Source: an uncultured Bacteroidales bacterium
GTDB taxonomy: Bacteria > Bacteroidota > Bacteroidia > Bacteroidales > P3
Assembly: GCA_905234695.1 (NCBI GenBank)
Contig: CAJOHZ010000021.1
Span: 1 to 64,000 of the forward strand
Length of the DNA stretch: 64,000 nt
Direction: 5' to 3'
Under the pieces are notes generated by a model, which was not told the origin of the DNA, searched no databases, and worked only from the letters and a program-made list of their open reading frames with translations. A program made the translations under genes and the position numbers. Below, piece after piece: positions 19,477-29,415 of this stretch; the first letter of the stretch is position 1; every line of letters begins with the position of its first letter.

Positions 19477-20606
19477 AACTTTCTATCGTTTTCTATTAGT
19501 TTAACCAATTCCTCGACGGCATCCTTCTGGTCGATGTCGCGTTTGACGATTTCTTTTCCCTTGTAAAGGGTAATCTTTCCCCGACCGGAACCCACGTAGC
19601 CGTAGTCGGCATCAGCCATCTCACCGGGGCCGTTGACGATGCAGCCCATCACGCCAATCTTCACGCCCACCAGATGGCGCGTCTTTTCTTTGATTTCGCG
19701 TAGCGCCGTCTGGATGTCGTACTGCGTTCGGCCACACGAGGGGCAGGCGATGTACTCGGGCTGGGTGATGCGGGCGCCGACGGCCTGGAGGATGTCGTAG
19801 GCGATGGGCATCTCCTGCTCGGGGTCTTCAGTGAGGCTTACGCGCACAGTGTCGCCAATGCCGTCAAGCAGCAGTGCGCCTATGCCGGCGGCACTCTTGA
19901 GGCGTCCCTGCATTCCGTCGCCCGCCTCGGTTACACCTAGATGTATCGGGTAATCCATTCCCATGGCGTGCATTTTATGCACGAAGAGTCGAGTGCTGTC
20001 GACCATCACTTTCACATTGCTGGCCTTCATCGAGAAGACCAAGTCGTGGAAGTCTTGCTGACGGCAGACCTCGGCAAACTCGATAGCACTCTGAGCCATA
20101 CCCTCGGGGGTATTGCCGTAGCGGCTCATGATGCGCTCCGACAGCGAGCCGTGGTTGGTGCCGATGCGCATGGCGGTGTGGTGCGCCTTGCAGATGTCGA
20201 TGAGCGTGGCCATACGCTCCCCTATCCGCTTCAACTCGTCGTTGTATTCCTGCTCGGTGAACTCCAACTTGCCGGTGTTGCGGTCGGTATAGTTACCGGG
20301 GTTGACGCGCACCTTCTCCACCAACGTGGCGGCCACCTCAGCGGCCTTGGGGTTGAAGTGTATGTCCGCCACCAGCGGCACCTCGCAGCCACACTTCATC
20401 AACTCCTCCTTGATGCGGCCGAGGTTCTCCGCCGCCTTCACGTCGGGCGCGGTGATACGCACCAGTTCGCAGCCGGCCTCCACCATGCGGAGCGCCTGCT
20501 CCACGGTGGCCTTGGTGTCCATCGTGTCGGTGTTGGTCATGCTCTGCACCCTGATTGGCGCACCACCACCCATTGTCAGGTTTCCTATCTTGATTTGTCT
20601 GCTCAT
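19473..20606 (-). CDS. ispG: 4-hydroxy-3-methylbut-2-enyl diphosphate synthase, short form
   Basis: 'IRVQSMTNTDTMD', 'VADIHFNPKAA', 'HLGVTEAGDG', 'ACPSCGRTQYD', 'GVMGCIVNGPGE'. Confidence 0.95.
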   Translation of the reverse strand: MSRQIKIGNLTMGGGAPIRVQSMTNTDTMDTKATVEQALRMVEAGCELVRITAPDVKAAENLGRIKEELMKCGCEVPLVADIHFNPKAAEVAATLVEKVRVNPGNYTDRNTGKLEFTEQEYNDELKRIGERMATLIDICKAHHTAMRIGTNHGSLSERIMSRYGNTPEGMAQSAIEFAEVCRQQDFHDLVFSMKASNVKVMVDSTRLFVHKMHAMGMDYPIHLGVTEAGDGMQGRLKSAAGIGALLLDGIGDTVRVSLTEDPEQEMPIAYDILQAVGARITQPEYIACPSCGRTQYDIQTALREIKEKTRHLVGVKIGVMGCIVNGPGEMADADYGYVGSGRGKITLYKGKEIVKRDIDQKDAVEELVKLIENDRKL

Positions 20607-20965
20607 GATATACGTGCGATTGTTCTTTGCAGCGAGAGAATCTGGCTCTTGAGCTGTTTTATCTGGTCCTGTAGGTTAGCGTTCTGGCTGCGGAGCTTGC
20701 GATTCTCCTCAATCAACTCCAGCTGCGTGGGCTCGCGGTGCTCTTCATGGGCCTTCTTTTCGACACTTTGGCCAATAGTCTCATCATTAAATACCTTTCC
20801 CACGCCAGCCTGATCGGCCATGCGGATGAGTTCGGTGGGAGCGAAAGGCACTTCAAAGCCTGTCTCATCCTCTACAAACACCATGCCCCCCTGAATCTTC
20901 TTAACAATTCCGCCTCCCACAGAGTTGAGAAACTTCACCTTATCGCCTATTTCAAATTGTGCCAT
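20603..20965 (-). CDS. Small protein with N-terminal beta domain (DUF2027-like) and C-terminal coiled coil
   Basis: 'MAQFEIGDKVKFLNSVGGGIVKKIQGGMVFVEDETGFEVPF' then a Leu/Gln-rich coil. Confidence 0.65.
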   Translation of the reverse strand: MAQFEIGDKVKFLNSVGGGIVKKIQGGMVFVEDETGFEVPFAPTELIRMADQAGVGKVFNDETIGQSVEKKAHEEHREPTQLELIEENRKLRSQNANLQDQIKQLKSQILSLQRTIARIS

Positions 20966-20976
20966 AGATACTATAT

Positions 20977-21444
20977 TTATGGTTTTACGGTCATGTCTTT
21001 CTGTATGGTGTCGAGCATCCAAATGGGCGATTGGTTGCCGCATAGACGCTCGTAATCCTTGCTATTTGATGTGCTCCAGTCTGTAACCTTCACATCGGTG
21101 TAGTAAGCAGTACCGTTCGTGTGATCTACATTCACCCTGTACTGCACTGAGAAGTTCATCGTGTTGCCGTTGTCATCGACGAAACTGTAGGTGTCGTAGT
21201 TGAGCTGTTCGTTTGGAATCCAGTCGGACGAGTGGACGTCACCCTCGAAAGAAGGTGTAGAATGGCGCAGTTCGTTCCGACTGTCGTGTTTTTTACCGGT
21301 GAAGGTATATCCCTGCGCTTCGATGGCTGACACCACATCATCGACTGTCTTATTGAATGTCGGCATGGAGGTCACATATATGGGACCCGTGCAAGCTATG
21401 AAGACAAAAGCTGCCACGACTGTTATCAGTATCTTACGCATCAT
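20977..21444 (-). CDS. Lipoprotein of unknown function
   Basis: Lipobox 'AAFVFIACTG'; 4-nt overlap with mpl. Confidence 0.6.
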   Translation of the reverse strand: MMRKILITVVAAFVFIACTGPIYVTSMPTFNKTVDDVVSAIEAQGYTFTGKKHDSRNELRHSTPSFEGDVHSSDWIPNEQLNYDTYSFVDDNGNTMNFSVQYRVNVDHTNGTAYYTDVKVTDWSTSNSKDYERLCGNQSPIWMLDTIQKDMTVKP

Positions 21445-22895
21445 ATAATCTCGTCTGCCAATTGTTTGAAATCGATGCCGTCGAAGTTGCCGCTGCTCAT
21501 CATCAGCAGATTTGCGTTATTCCAATTCATGGCCTTCACCTTCTCTACCATCGCCGTGCTGTCGGTGAAGACCTCCACGTTCCTCACTGCATTGTTTTTG
21601 TTTTCATCGGTGTTCGGTTCCCCTTCGGGGTTGCCGCCGAATGCCGCTTTCACCTCCTCGGGGTCGAGGTCGGGCAGCTTCTTGAGCTGCAGGGCATGCT
21701 TGCTGTAGTAGACATAGCGCACGTCGGCCTCATCCATGGCACCTTTGTACTGCTGCAGGAACTCCTGCGTCAGCGAGCTGAAGGTGTGCAGTTCCATACA
21801 GGCCACCAGCCGACGGCTCGGGTACTGCTCGCGCATGGCGTGGATGGTGGCGCGAAGTTTCGACGGCGCATGGGCGAAGTCTTTGTAGACGGCACAACTA
21901 TCGTTCTTCTTGACGAGCTCAAGACGCTTCGAGGCGCCCTCGAATGTACTTATGGCCTCGTCAAATTGAGTATCAGTCACCCCCACCATCCCCTTGGGGA
22001 GAAAGTTGGCATCGCGCAAGGCGATGCCGACCTGCCGGCAAGCCAAGCGTGCTGCGGTGAGGTTAAGCAGATTGTGGTGCCCGAATACCTGTAGGGGTGT
22101 ACCCCCGTGTACGCCCTTGCATAGATAAGTGACACCGTTTTCCACCCTATGCTCAGGACACACATACGGCAGCTTCTGGATGTCCGTGCGTCGATTCTCC
22201 ACCGCCACACGATGCACCTCAGCATCCTCGTCGCAGTATATCAGTGTCCCCTTGGGCTCGATAAGGTCTATGAACTTCGCAAACTGCTCACGATAGATAT
22301 CAAAGGTCGGGAAAACATTGATATGATCCCACTCAATACCAGTGATGATGGCCACATTGGGCTTGTAAAGGTGGAACTTCGGCCTGCGGTCGATGGGCGA
22401 GGTCAGGTATTCGTCGCCCTCGATGACCATCACCTTGGCGGTATGGCTTAGGCGTACCATCACCTCGAAACCTTTGAGCTGTGCCCCCACCATATAGTCA
22501 GCCTCGATGCCGCAATGCGCCAGCACATGCAGTATCATCGCTGTGGTGGTTGTCTTGCCATGCGAGCCGCCCACCACGATGCGCAGTTTGTCCTTCGACT
22601 GCTCGTAGAGGTATTCGGGGTAGGAATAAATCTTGAGTCCCAACTCCTGCGCCTTTAGCAACTCGGGGTTGTCGATGCGGGCATGCATACCCAGCACTAC
22701 GGCATCCAAATCCGGGGTGATGCGCTCGGGATGCCAGCCCTCCTCCTTCGGCAACAGGCCATATTTCTCCAGCCGGCTTTTGGCGGGGTCGAATATCTCA
22801 TCGTCACTGCCGGTGACGTTAATTCCTTTTTGGCACAGGGCGATAGCGAGGTTGTGCATCGCCGAGCCACCGATGGCTATAAAGTGTACTCTCAT
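21441..22895 (-). CDS. mpl: Mur ligase family, UDP-N-acetylmuramate--peptide ligase (Mpl-like)
   Basis: 'HFIAIGGSAMHNLAIAL', 'VVGGSHGKTTTTAMI', 'VIEGDEYLTSPIDRRPKFHLYKPNVAIITGIEWDHINVF', 'YKDFAHAPSKLRATI'. Confidence 0.85.
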   Translation of the reverse strand: MRVHFIAIGGSAMHNLAIALCQKGINVTGSDDEIFDPAKSRLEKYGLLPKEEGWHPERITPDLDAVVLGMHARIDNPELLKAQELGLKIYSYPEYLYEQSKDKLRIVVGGSHGKTTTTAMILHVLAHCGIEADYMVGAQLKGFEVMVRLSHTAKVMVIEGDEYLTSPIDRRPKFHLYKPNVAIITGIEWDHINVFPTFDIYREQFAKFIDLIEPKGTLIYCDEDAEVHRVAVENRRTDIQKLPYVCPEHRVENGVTYLCKGVHGGTPLQVFGHHNLLNLTAARLACRQVGIALRDANFLPKGMVGVTDTQFDEAISTFEGASKRLELVKKNDSCAVYKDFAHAPSKLRATIHAMREQYPSRRLVACMELHTFSSLTQEFLQQYKGAMDEADVRYVYYSKHALQLKKLPDLDPEEVKAAFGGNPEGEPNTDENKNNAVRNVEVFTDSTAMVEKVKAMNWNNANLLMMSSGNFDGIDFKQLADEII

Positions 22896-24094
22896 TTATT
22901 GGGGTCTTTAGGGTAATACTTGAAATACTTGGTCACCTGCTTCTCCAGGAAGTGGCGGTCGAGTTGGTCGCTGGCTTCGCTAATGGGCAGGCAGCGACCA
23001 TCTTTATAAAGCACCTTGATTTCCTGGTCGGCAAAATCGTAACTGCGGTTATGGAGGCGACCTGTCCCTTCGAAGTAATTAGTGACACCTTTCACCTCTT
23101 CAAACGGTTCATTGCTGAAACGAATGGCAGGCAGACGTCGGTTGACCATATTACAGCACAACGTGCTCAGAATCTCGTCGTCGCAATGCTGCCAGTGTTT
23201 CATGGCCACCATGATGTCGTCGTCGTCCACCTCGGCAAAGGCGTCAAGCAAATCGGGATTGCAGCGGAAGTCTGTCTCGGTGAAAGACCTTTCCAGAAAC
23301 ATCTGTAGAGGCGCACCCCTGTGTACGCCCGTTTGTTCATTTCCTGACGCATCCCAGGAGTTGCCCACATCTCTACGGCGGCGCAATATATTCAGCAGCA
23401 GCTGGTCGGCGGCAATGACGGTTTTGTGCATATACACTTGCCAGTACATCAGCCGGCGGCTGATGATGAACTTCTCCACACTGTAGATGCCTTTCTCGTC
23501 CACCACCAATTCATCGTCATGGACGTTTAACATACTGATGATACGGTCGGTACCCACAATTCCTTCGCTCACTCCTGTAAAGAAACTGTCACGTCCGAGG
23601 TAATCCAGTCGGTCCATATCCAGCTGGCTACTCACTAGCTGATGCAGGAAATGTTTGTGGTAACGGTTGGCGAAAATCTCAATGGCAACATCCAAAGCGC
23701 CTTTCATTTCCACATTGATACGCTGCATCATCAGCAACGTAATCTCCTCATGTGGCACATCCACCAGCACACGCTCACTGGTGTGCGAGAAGGGGCCATG
23801 TCCGATGTCGTGAAGCAGAATGGCCAGCTTGGCCCCGCGACATTCCTCGTCGGTGATTTCCACCCCCTTCTGCTTCAGCACCTCCAGCGCACGCCCCATG
23901 AGGTTCAGCGCGCCGAGCATGTGGCTGAAGCGCGTATGCATCGCCCCGGGGTAGACCAGGTACGTCAGACCCAGTTGCTTGATGCGCCGCTGCCGCTGAA
24001 AGTAGGGATGGTCGATGACCTGCAGAATCACTGGGTCGTCGACCGAGAGGAACCCGTCATACACCGGATCGTTGATTATTTTGCGTTTCGTCAT
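22892..24094 (-). CDS. HD-domain phosphohydrolase
   Basis: 'RIKQLGLTYLVYPGAMHTRFSHMLGAL', 'AILLHDIGHGPFSHTSE', 'SSQLDMDRLDYLGRDSFFTGV'. Confidence 0.9.
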   Translation of the reverse strand: MTKRKIINDPVYDGFLSVDDPVILQVIDHPYFQRQRRIKQLGLTYLVYPGAMHTRFSHMLGALNLMGRALEVLKQKGVEITDEECRGAKLAILLHDIGHGPFSHTSERVLVDVPHEEITLLMMQRINVEMKGALDVAIEIFANRYHKHFLHQLVSSQLDMDRLDYLGRDSFFTGVSEGIVGTDRIISMLNVHDDELVVDEKGIYSVEKFIISRRLMYWQVYMHKTVIAADQLLLNILRRRRDVGNSWDASGNEQTGVHRGAPLQMFLERSFTETDFRCNPDLLDAFAEVDDDDIMVAMKHWQHCDDEILSTLCCNMVNRRLPAIRFSNEPFEEVKGVTNYFEGTGRLHNRSYDFADQEIKVLYKDGRCLPISEASDQLDRHFLEKQVTKYFKYYPKDPNK

Positions 24095-24447
24095 ATTACC
24101 TCAGATAACAAGCCGGTGGCGTAGGCTATCATGTCGGGACAAGGCTTCTTGCCTGCTTCAAGTAGACGGGCGCAAACGATATCTCCGTTATCCTCACGGA
24201 ATTTCTCTATCAGAGGTCGCACCTCGTCGGTGTAGCCTGCAAGGCCACAGACCATGGCCATGCCTGTGACACAGCCACATACTTCTCTTGTACCGGCAAT
24301 ACCGCGGCCGAAGGGGGCGGCCATATTTAAAGCGTGTCTAGGTTGTATCGGCAGTTTGTCGGCACATGCCATCACCACCGATTGGCAGCAGTTACAACCC
24401 TGCCGATGCAGCCCGCGGGCTTTTTCTATTCTTTCTTCTTTAGTCAT
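24091..24447 (-). CDS. C_GCAxxG_C_C family redox-type protein
   Basis: 'GCNCCQSVVMACADKL...GRGIAGTREVCGCVTGMAMVCGL'. Confidence 0.8.
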   Translation of the reverse strand: MTKEERIEKARGLHRQGCNCCQSVVMACADKLPIQPRHALNMAAPFGRGIAGTREVCGCVTGMAMVCGLAGYTDEVRPLIEKFREDNGDIVCARLLEAGKKPCPDMIAYATGLLSEVI

Positions 24448-24467
24448 AGTGTTCTCCCTTCTTTACT

Positions 24468-25022
24468 TTACTTCATTTCGTTATCGGAATGCCACTGGCA
24501 TATTTGTTTTGATATTTCCCAAATCACGATGGCGGCGGCGCAACTCACGTTGAGCGAGTGCTTGGTGCCATACTGCGGTATCTCCAGCGAGCCGTCGCAT
24601 AGTTCCATGACCGACTCCTGCACACCGTCAATCTCGTTGCCGAGAACAATGGCAATCGGGCTGTCTGTATCCACGCTGTCAGCTCCAAGCCGCAAACTGT
24701 TGTGGGCGATTTCCACTGCATATACCCTATAGCCACGCTCTCTCAACTCCTGCACACACGCGGCGGTGTCCTCGTGGTAGCTCCACTCCACCGAGACTTC
24801 GGCACCCAGGGCCGTCTTGTGAATCTCACGGTGCGGCGGTGTGGCGGTGATGCCGCAGAGGGCAATATGCTCCACGCGGAAGGCGTCCGACGTGCGAAAC
24901 ACCGAGCCGATATTGTTGAGACTCCGCACATTGTCGAGCACCACCGTCAGCGGAATCTTCTCGCTCTCGCGGAACTCCTCGACGCTCATGCGTCCCATTT
25001 CCTCTGTCGTCAGTTTCTTCAT
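24468..25022 (-). CDS. TrmH/SpoU-family RNA methyltransferase
   Basis: '[21 protein letters not shown]', '[12 protein letters not shown]', '[23 protein letters not shown]'. Confidence 0.92.
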   Translation of the reverse strand: MKKLTTEEMGRMSVEEFRESEKIPLTVVLDNVRSLNNIGSVFRTSDAFRVEHIALCGITATPPHREIHKTALGAEVSVEWSYHEDTAACVQELRERGYRVYAVEIAHNSLRLGADSVDTDSPIAIVLGNEIDGVQESVMELCDGSLEIPQYGTKHSLNVSCAAAIVIWEISKQICQWHSDNEMK

Positions 25023-26467
25023 CCCACGCTCCCTTCCAAACTGATGCTTAGAAGTTTCTGGGCTTCCACGGCGAACTCCATAGGAAGCTTCTTCAGCACA
25101 TCCTTGGCGTAGCCGTTGACTATCAAACCCACGGCGCTTTCAGGGCTGATGCCGCGTTGCTGGCAGTAAAAGAGCTGGTCTTCGCTGATTTTCGATGTAG
25201 TGGCCTCATGTTCAAGGATGGAGGTCGAGTTATCTGCCTTGATATAAGGCCATGTGTGCGCACCGCAGGTATCGCCCAGCAAGAGGCTGTCGCACTGTGA
25301 GTAGTTTCGGGAATTCTCTGCTCCTTTGTTAATCTGCACCAATCCACGATAACTGTTCTGGCTATGTCCTGCACTGATACCCTTGGAGATAATAGTGCTG
25401 TGGGTGTTCTTGCCCACATGCACCATCTTCGTGCCAGTGTCGGCCTGCTGGTAGTTGTTGGTGACAGCCACAGAGTAGAACTCTGCCGTCGAGTCGTCGC
25501 CTTGCAGTATGCAGCTGGGGTACTTCCAGGTCACGGCACTACCCGTCTCCACCTGCGTCCAGCTAATCTTGGAGTGTGACCCTTTGCAGATGCCTCGTTT
25601 CGTGACAAAGTTATAGATGCCGCCCTTTCCGTTTTTATCGCCGGGGTACCAGTTCTGCACCGTACTGTACTTCACCTCTGCATCTTTCATGGCCACGATT
25701 TCCACGATGGCAGCATGTAACTGGTTTTCGTCACGTTGCGGGGCTGTACACCCTTCCATGTAGCTAACGTATGCCTCCTCGTCGGCCACGATGAGCGTAC
25801 GCTCGAACTGGCCTGTGCCCTTGGCATTGATACGGAAATAACTGCTGAGTTCTATCGGACAGCGCACTCCCTTGGGAATGTAGCAGAACGATCCATCGGA
25901 GAACACCGCGCTGTTCAGGGCGGCGAAGAAATTGTCGCCCGCCGGCACCACCGACCCGAGGTACTGCTTCACCAGTTCGGGATAACGGCGTACCGCCTCG
26001 CTGATCGGACAGAAGATAATTCCCTTCTCTTCCAACATCTTCTGCGAAGTGGTCTTGACTGACACCGAGTCCATGATGGCATCGTAGGCCACCCCCGCTA
26101 ACTCCTTCTGTTCCCGCAACGGGATACCCAGTTTGTCGAACGTAGCCAACAACTCGGGGTCCACCTCGTCAAGGCTTTTCTTTTTGGGTTGTTGCTTGGG
26201 TGCGGCATAGTAGATGATGTCTTGGTAATCCACCTTGTCGTACTGGAGGTGTGCCCAGTCGGGTTCCTTCATCGTCTGCCATCGGCGGAATGCCTTCAGA
26301 CGGAAGTCCAACAACCACTCCGGCTCCTCCTTTTTCCGTGAAATTAAACGGATAACATCTTCGTTAAGGCCTTTGCCTATAGTGTCCGTGTCAATATCGG
26401 TAACGAAACCCCATTTATATTCTTCGTTCGTAACCTCTTGGATAATATCTTCTTGCTTTTCTGCCAT
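25019..26467 (-). CDS. sufB: Fe-S cluster assembly protein SufB
   Basis: '[44 protein letters not shown]', '[18 protein letters not shown]', '[22 protein letters not shown]'. Confidence 0.96.
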   Translation of the reverse strand: MAEKQEDIIQEVTNEEYKWGFVTDIDTDTIGKGLNEDVIRLISRKKEEPEWLLDFRLKAFRRWQTMKEPDWAHLQYDKVDYQDIIYYAAPKQQPKKKSLDEVDPELLATFDKLGIPLREQKELAGVAYDAIMDSVSVKTTSQKMLEEKGIIFCPISEAVRRYPELVKQYLGSVVPAGDNFFAALNSAVFSDGSFCYIPKGVRCPIELSSYFRINAKGTGQFERTLIVADEEAYVSYMEGCTAPQRDENQLHAAIVEIVAMKDAEVKYSTVQNWYPGDKNGKGGIYNFVTKRGICKGSHSKISWTQVETGSAVTWKYPSCILQGDDSTAEFYSVAVTNNYQQADTGTKMVHVGKNTHSTIISKGISAGHSQNSYRGLVQINKGAENSRNYSQCDSLLLGDTCGAHTWPYIKADNSTSILEHEATTSKISEDQLFYCQQRGISPESAVGLIVNGYAKDVLKKLPMEFAVEAQKLLSISLEGSVG

Positions 26468-26494
26468 AGCGATATGCGTAACTATATTCCAACT

Positions 26495-26502
26495 GCAAAG
26501 AT
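26495..26502 (-). promoter_or_regulatory. -7 promoter element TATCTTTG upstream of sufB
   Basis: CAAAGATA on the plus strand, 28 bp upstream of the sufB ATG. Confidence 0.5.
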
Positions 26503-26521
26503 ACGAAAAAAAAGTGGAAAA

Positions 26522-27469
26522 TCAGCCGACAATCTGCTCAAGCCAATATCTGTCGCAATCATCGAACGCAGCCAGTTGACGGCTGTCGATGTCGAGCACC
26601 GCTACAATACTGCCCTCGCGCCATACCGGAACCACAATCTCGCTGCGCGACTCGGAACTGCAGGCGATATGGCCTTCAAACCGTTCCACATCAGGCACTA
26701 TCACTGTTCGTTGCCGCTGCCAGGCCGTGCCACACACGCCTTGTCCATAGGCAATGCGCATACATGCTAACGGACCTTGGAAGGGGCCCAATACCAGTTG
26801 ATCGCCCAGCACACGGTAGAACCCTGTCCACCAATGGCCAAATGTGTCATGCAGCAATGCTGCCATATTAGCCATAAGCGCCACCTCGTCAGTCTCTCCC
26901 TCGGCAAGGGATTGCATCTGTCGCAACACCAAGGCATAGCGGTCGTTTTTCTGTATCGTGTCCGTATCCCGCTGCCGGCGGGCCTCTTCAAACAACGATG
27001 ACGGCAAATGGCAATAGCCGCCAGGGGTATGGGCAAGGTAATCCTGATGATACTCCTCAGCGCGGTAGAAAGAGCTGAGTGGCAGCAGTTCTACCTGCAG
27101 CGGAGCCGAGCACCGCGAAGCCTCCTGTTCCATCACGTACTCGGCCATGGGGCGGTCATCTGCATCGGTATAGTAAATACCTGTCCGATAGCGAGTACCC
27201 TCATCGGCACCCTGACGGTTGAGGCTGGTGGGGTCAATGCTGCGGAAATACATCTCCAACAGATACTTCAATGAGATACGTTGCGGATTGTAGCGGACAT
27301 GCACAGTCTCGGCAAATCCTGTAGTGTCGGTATAAACCTCTTCATAGGTAGGGTGTTGCGTATGCCCGTTGGCATACCCTGTTTCGGTAAATACTACCCC
27401 ATCAAGTTGTTTCAAATAATGCTCGGCACCCCAAAAGCAGCCTGCTGCCAAATAGATTTCTTTTTCCAT
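26522..27469 (-). CDS. msrA: MsrA fused to a GAF-type free methionine-(R)-sulfoxide reductase (fRMsr/MsrC) domain
   Basis: N-term 'AAGCFWGAEHYLKQLDGV...EEYHQDYLAHTPGGYCHLP' (MsrA); C-term 'LVLGPFQGPLACMRIAYGQGVCGTAWQ...GHIACSSESRSEIVVPVWREGSIVAVLDIDS' (fRMsr). Confidence 0.9.
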   Translation of the reverse strand: MEKEIYLAAGCFWGAEHYLKQLDGVVFTETGYANGHTQHPTYEEVYTDTTGFAETVHVRYNPQRISLKYLLEMYFRSIDPTSLNRQGADEGTRYRTGIYYTDADDRPMAEYVMEQEASRCSAPLQVELLPLSSFYRAEEYHQDYLAHTPGGYCHLPSSLFEEARRQRDTDTIQKNDRYALVLRQMQSLAEGETDEVALMANMAALLHDTFGHWWTGFYRVLGDQLVLGPFQGPLACMRIAYGQGVCGTAWQRQRTVIVPDVERFEGHIACSSESRSEIVVPVWREGSIVAVLDIDSRQLAAFDDCDRYWLEQIVG

Positions 27470-27523
27470 ACCCTTATAACGAAACCACGGCCACTTTTAT
27501 TGTCACTTGCGACGTGACTCAGG

Positions 27524-28429
27524 CTACTTCTTGTAGTGTGGGTGATAGGACTCGATAGTCTCGCGCAAATACTGGCGACTTAGATGAGTATATATCTCTG
27601 TGGTTGCCAAACACTCATGCCCAAGCATCTCTTGTACTGCTCGAAGGTCTGCCCCGTTCTGCACCAACTCTGTGGCGAAGGTGTGGCGGAGGCTGTGAGG
27701 CGATACATGTTTGTCCAGACCGGCCTTCTCTACCGCCTCTTTGATGAACTGGAATACTGCCACTCGGCTTAGGTGGTGGCCTCTGAGATTAAGAAACACG
27801 TATTTCTCTTCGCCCGGTTTAGGCTGTATCTGGCTGCGGAGAGTCAGGATATATTCCTCCAGCAGTCGCAGGGCCCTTGCATTGATGGGAACCCACCGTT
27901 CTTTATTGCCCTTTCCAAACACCTGAAGGAAGCCCTCGTCGGCGAAAATGTTCGAGAGTTTCATATTCACTAACTCACTTACTCTCAATCCGCAACCATA
28001 CAGCACTTCAACCATTACATAATTTCTTGCCGGCCCCGGCATACTGCGGTCGAAAGTAGACTGGATGGCCTCGATATCGCTATCGGTCAACACATCGGGC
28101 AAGTGCTTGGGGCGGGTGGGCATCTCCACCATCTCGGCCGGATTCTCTCGCACCGCATCCTCGACGACCATCATCCGGTAAAAGGTACGCATGGCCGAGA
28201 TAAGTCGACATTGGGTGGAAATCTCAATACCCGTATCCGCCAACTCTTTGAGCATCTCGCGGATAAGGCCGACATCCACCTGTTCGGGAGACACCCCATG
28301 CTCCTCGGCATAACGGCGCAGATGAGCCATGTCGCGCAGATACGACTGCACCGTGTTGTCGGCATAGTTGCGTTCCAGCCGCAAATAGGTCTCGAAATCG
28401 CGTAGTGTATGTTGCCAAGGAGATGTCAT
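27524..28429 (-). CDS. xerD: Site-specific tyrosine recombinase XerD
   Basis: 'LYGCGLRVSELVNMKLSNI', 'SPHSLRHTFATELVQNGADLRAVQEMLGHECLATTEIYTHL'. Confidence 0.93.
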   Translation of the reverse strand: MTSPWQHTLRDFETYLRLERNYADNTVQSYLRDMAHLRRYAEEHGVSPEQVDVGLIREMLKELADTGIEISTQCRLISAMRTFYRMMVVEDAVRENPAEMVEMPTRPKHLPDVLTDSDIEAIQSTFDRSMPGPARNYVMVEVLYGCGLRVSELVNMKLSNIFADEGFLQVFGKGNKERWVPINARALRLLEEYILTLRSQIQPKPGEEKYVFLNLRGHHLSRVAVFQFIKEAVEKAGLDKHVSPHSLRHTFATELVQNGADLRAVQEMLGHECLATTEIYTHLSRQYLRETIESYHPHYKK

Positions 28430-28438
28430 CGGGTTCCG

Positions 28439-29275
28439 TCAGTCTTGTTTTGACATCCACAGCAGGAAGTCCAATAACGACTCGTCCGTCTGTTTCAGAT
28501 ATTTTGGATTCAGGTCTTTACGTCTTGCGTCAAGATTCACTTTCCCGTATGTGTCCATCCGCTGACGGATGGTGGAGGAGCGTTTCTTGAAATAGGGGCT
28601 CTGGTGGGCGGGGTTTCGTTTCAGCGGCGACGGAAGTGTTGCCGCCAACTGGGCAGCCTCAGCCTTGGTAAGTTTCGATGCTGGATGGTGGAAATAATGC
28701 TGGCTGGCGGCCTCACAGCCATAGATGCCATCGCCGAACTCCACAATGTTCAGATAGCATTCCATGATGCGTTTCTTGCCCCATATCAGCTCTATAAGGG
28801 TGGTGTAATAAGCCTCGGCGGCTTTGCGCCACATCGTACGATTATGCGGGAGAAAACAGTTCTTGGACGTCTGCATACTGATGGTGCTTCCCCCACGCAC
28901 CCGGCGGCCTCGTTTGTTGTCGCGATACGACTGCTTCAACTGCTTGACATCGAAGCCTCGATGATACATAAACAGGCCGTCTTCCGCCACTACCACCGCG
29001 TTGACCAGATGGGGCGACACCTCGTCAATCGACACATAGTCGCGCTCGAAACGCACGCTACGCTCCGAATCGGACACCTGCTGGAAGAACCGCTGCACCA
29101 TCAACGGGGTGAGCGGCGGATTGAACACCCCACAGAACAGCACTTGCACCACGGTGAACAGCCATACCGAAAGCACACTCACCCACAGCACTCGCCACAC
29201 CTTGCCCGGAAACGTGAGCTGCTGCCAGGAACGGCGCCCTTTTTTACCTTTCTTCCTCGGCTTTTTCTTCTTCAT
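28439..29275 (-). CDS. mtgA: Monofunctional biosynthetic peptidoglycan transglycosylase
   Basis: 'VVVAEDGLFMYHRGFDVKQLKQSY', 'RVRGGSTISMQTSKNCFL', 'KKRIMECYLNIVEFGDGIYG'. Confidence 0.93.
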   Translation of the reverse strand: MKKKKPRKKGKKGRRSWQQLTFPGKVWRVLWVSVLSVWLFTVVQVLFCGVFNPPLTPLMVQRFFQQVSDSERSVRFERDYVSIDEVSPHLVNAVVVAEDGLFMYHRGFDVKQLKQSYRDNKRGRRVRGGSTISMQTSKNCFLPHNRTMWRKAAEAYYTTLIELIWGKKRIMECYLNIVEFGDGIYGCEAASQHYFHHPASKLTKAEAAQLAATLPSPLKRNPAHQSPYFKKRSSTIRQRMDTYGKVNLDARRKDLNPKYLKQTDESLLDFLLWMSKQD

Positions 29276-29415
29276 GTAAACACCTTATTCTCATGTTATA
29301 CACTATCTTCAGACGGGGTTGCCCACCTCGTCTGGCGGTGCAAAGATACAACTTTTTTTGTTATCCGACAGCAGAGCAGCCGTTTTTAGAAGAAAGAAAA
29401 AAAGCCCCTTTTATT

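Noticed and set aside
27524-28429. Integrase of a mobile island
   Set aside because: Sequence fits housekeeping XerD; no att repeats, tRNA or phage genes nearby
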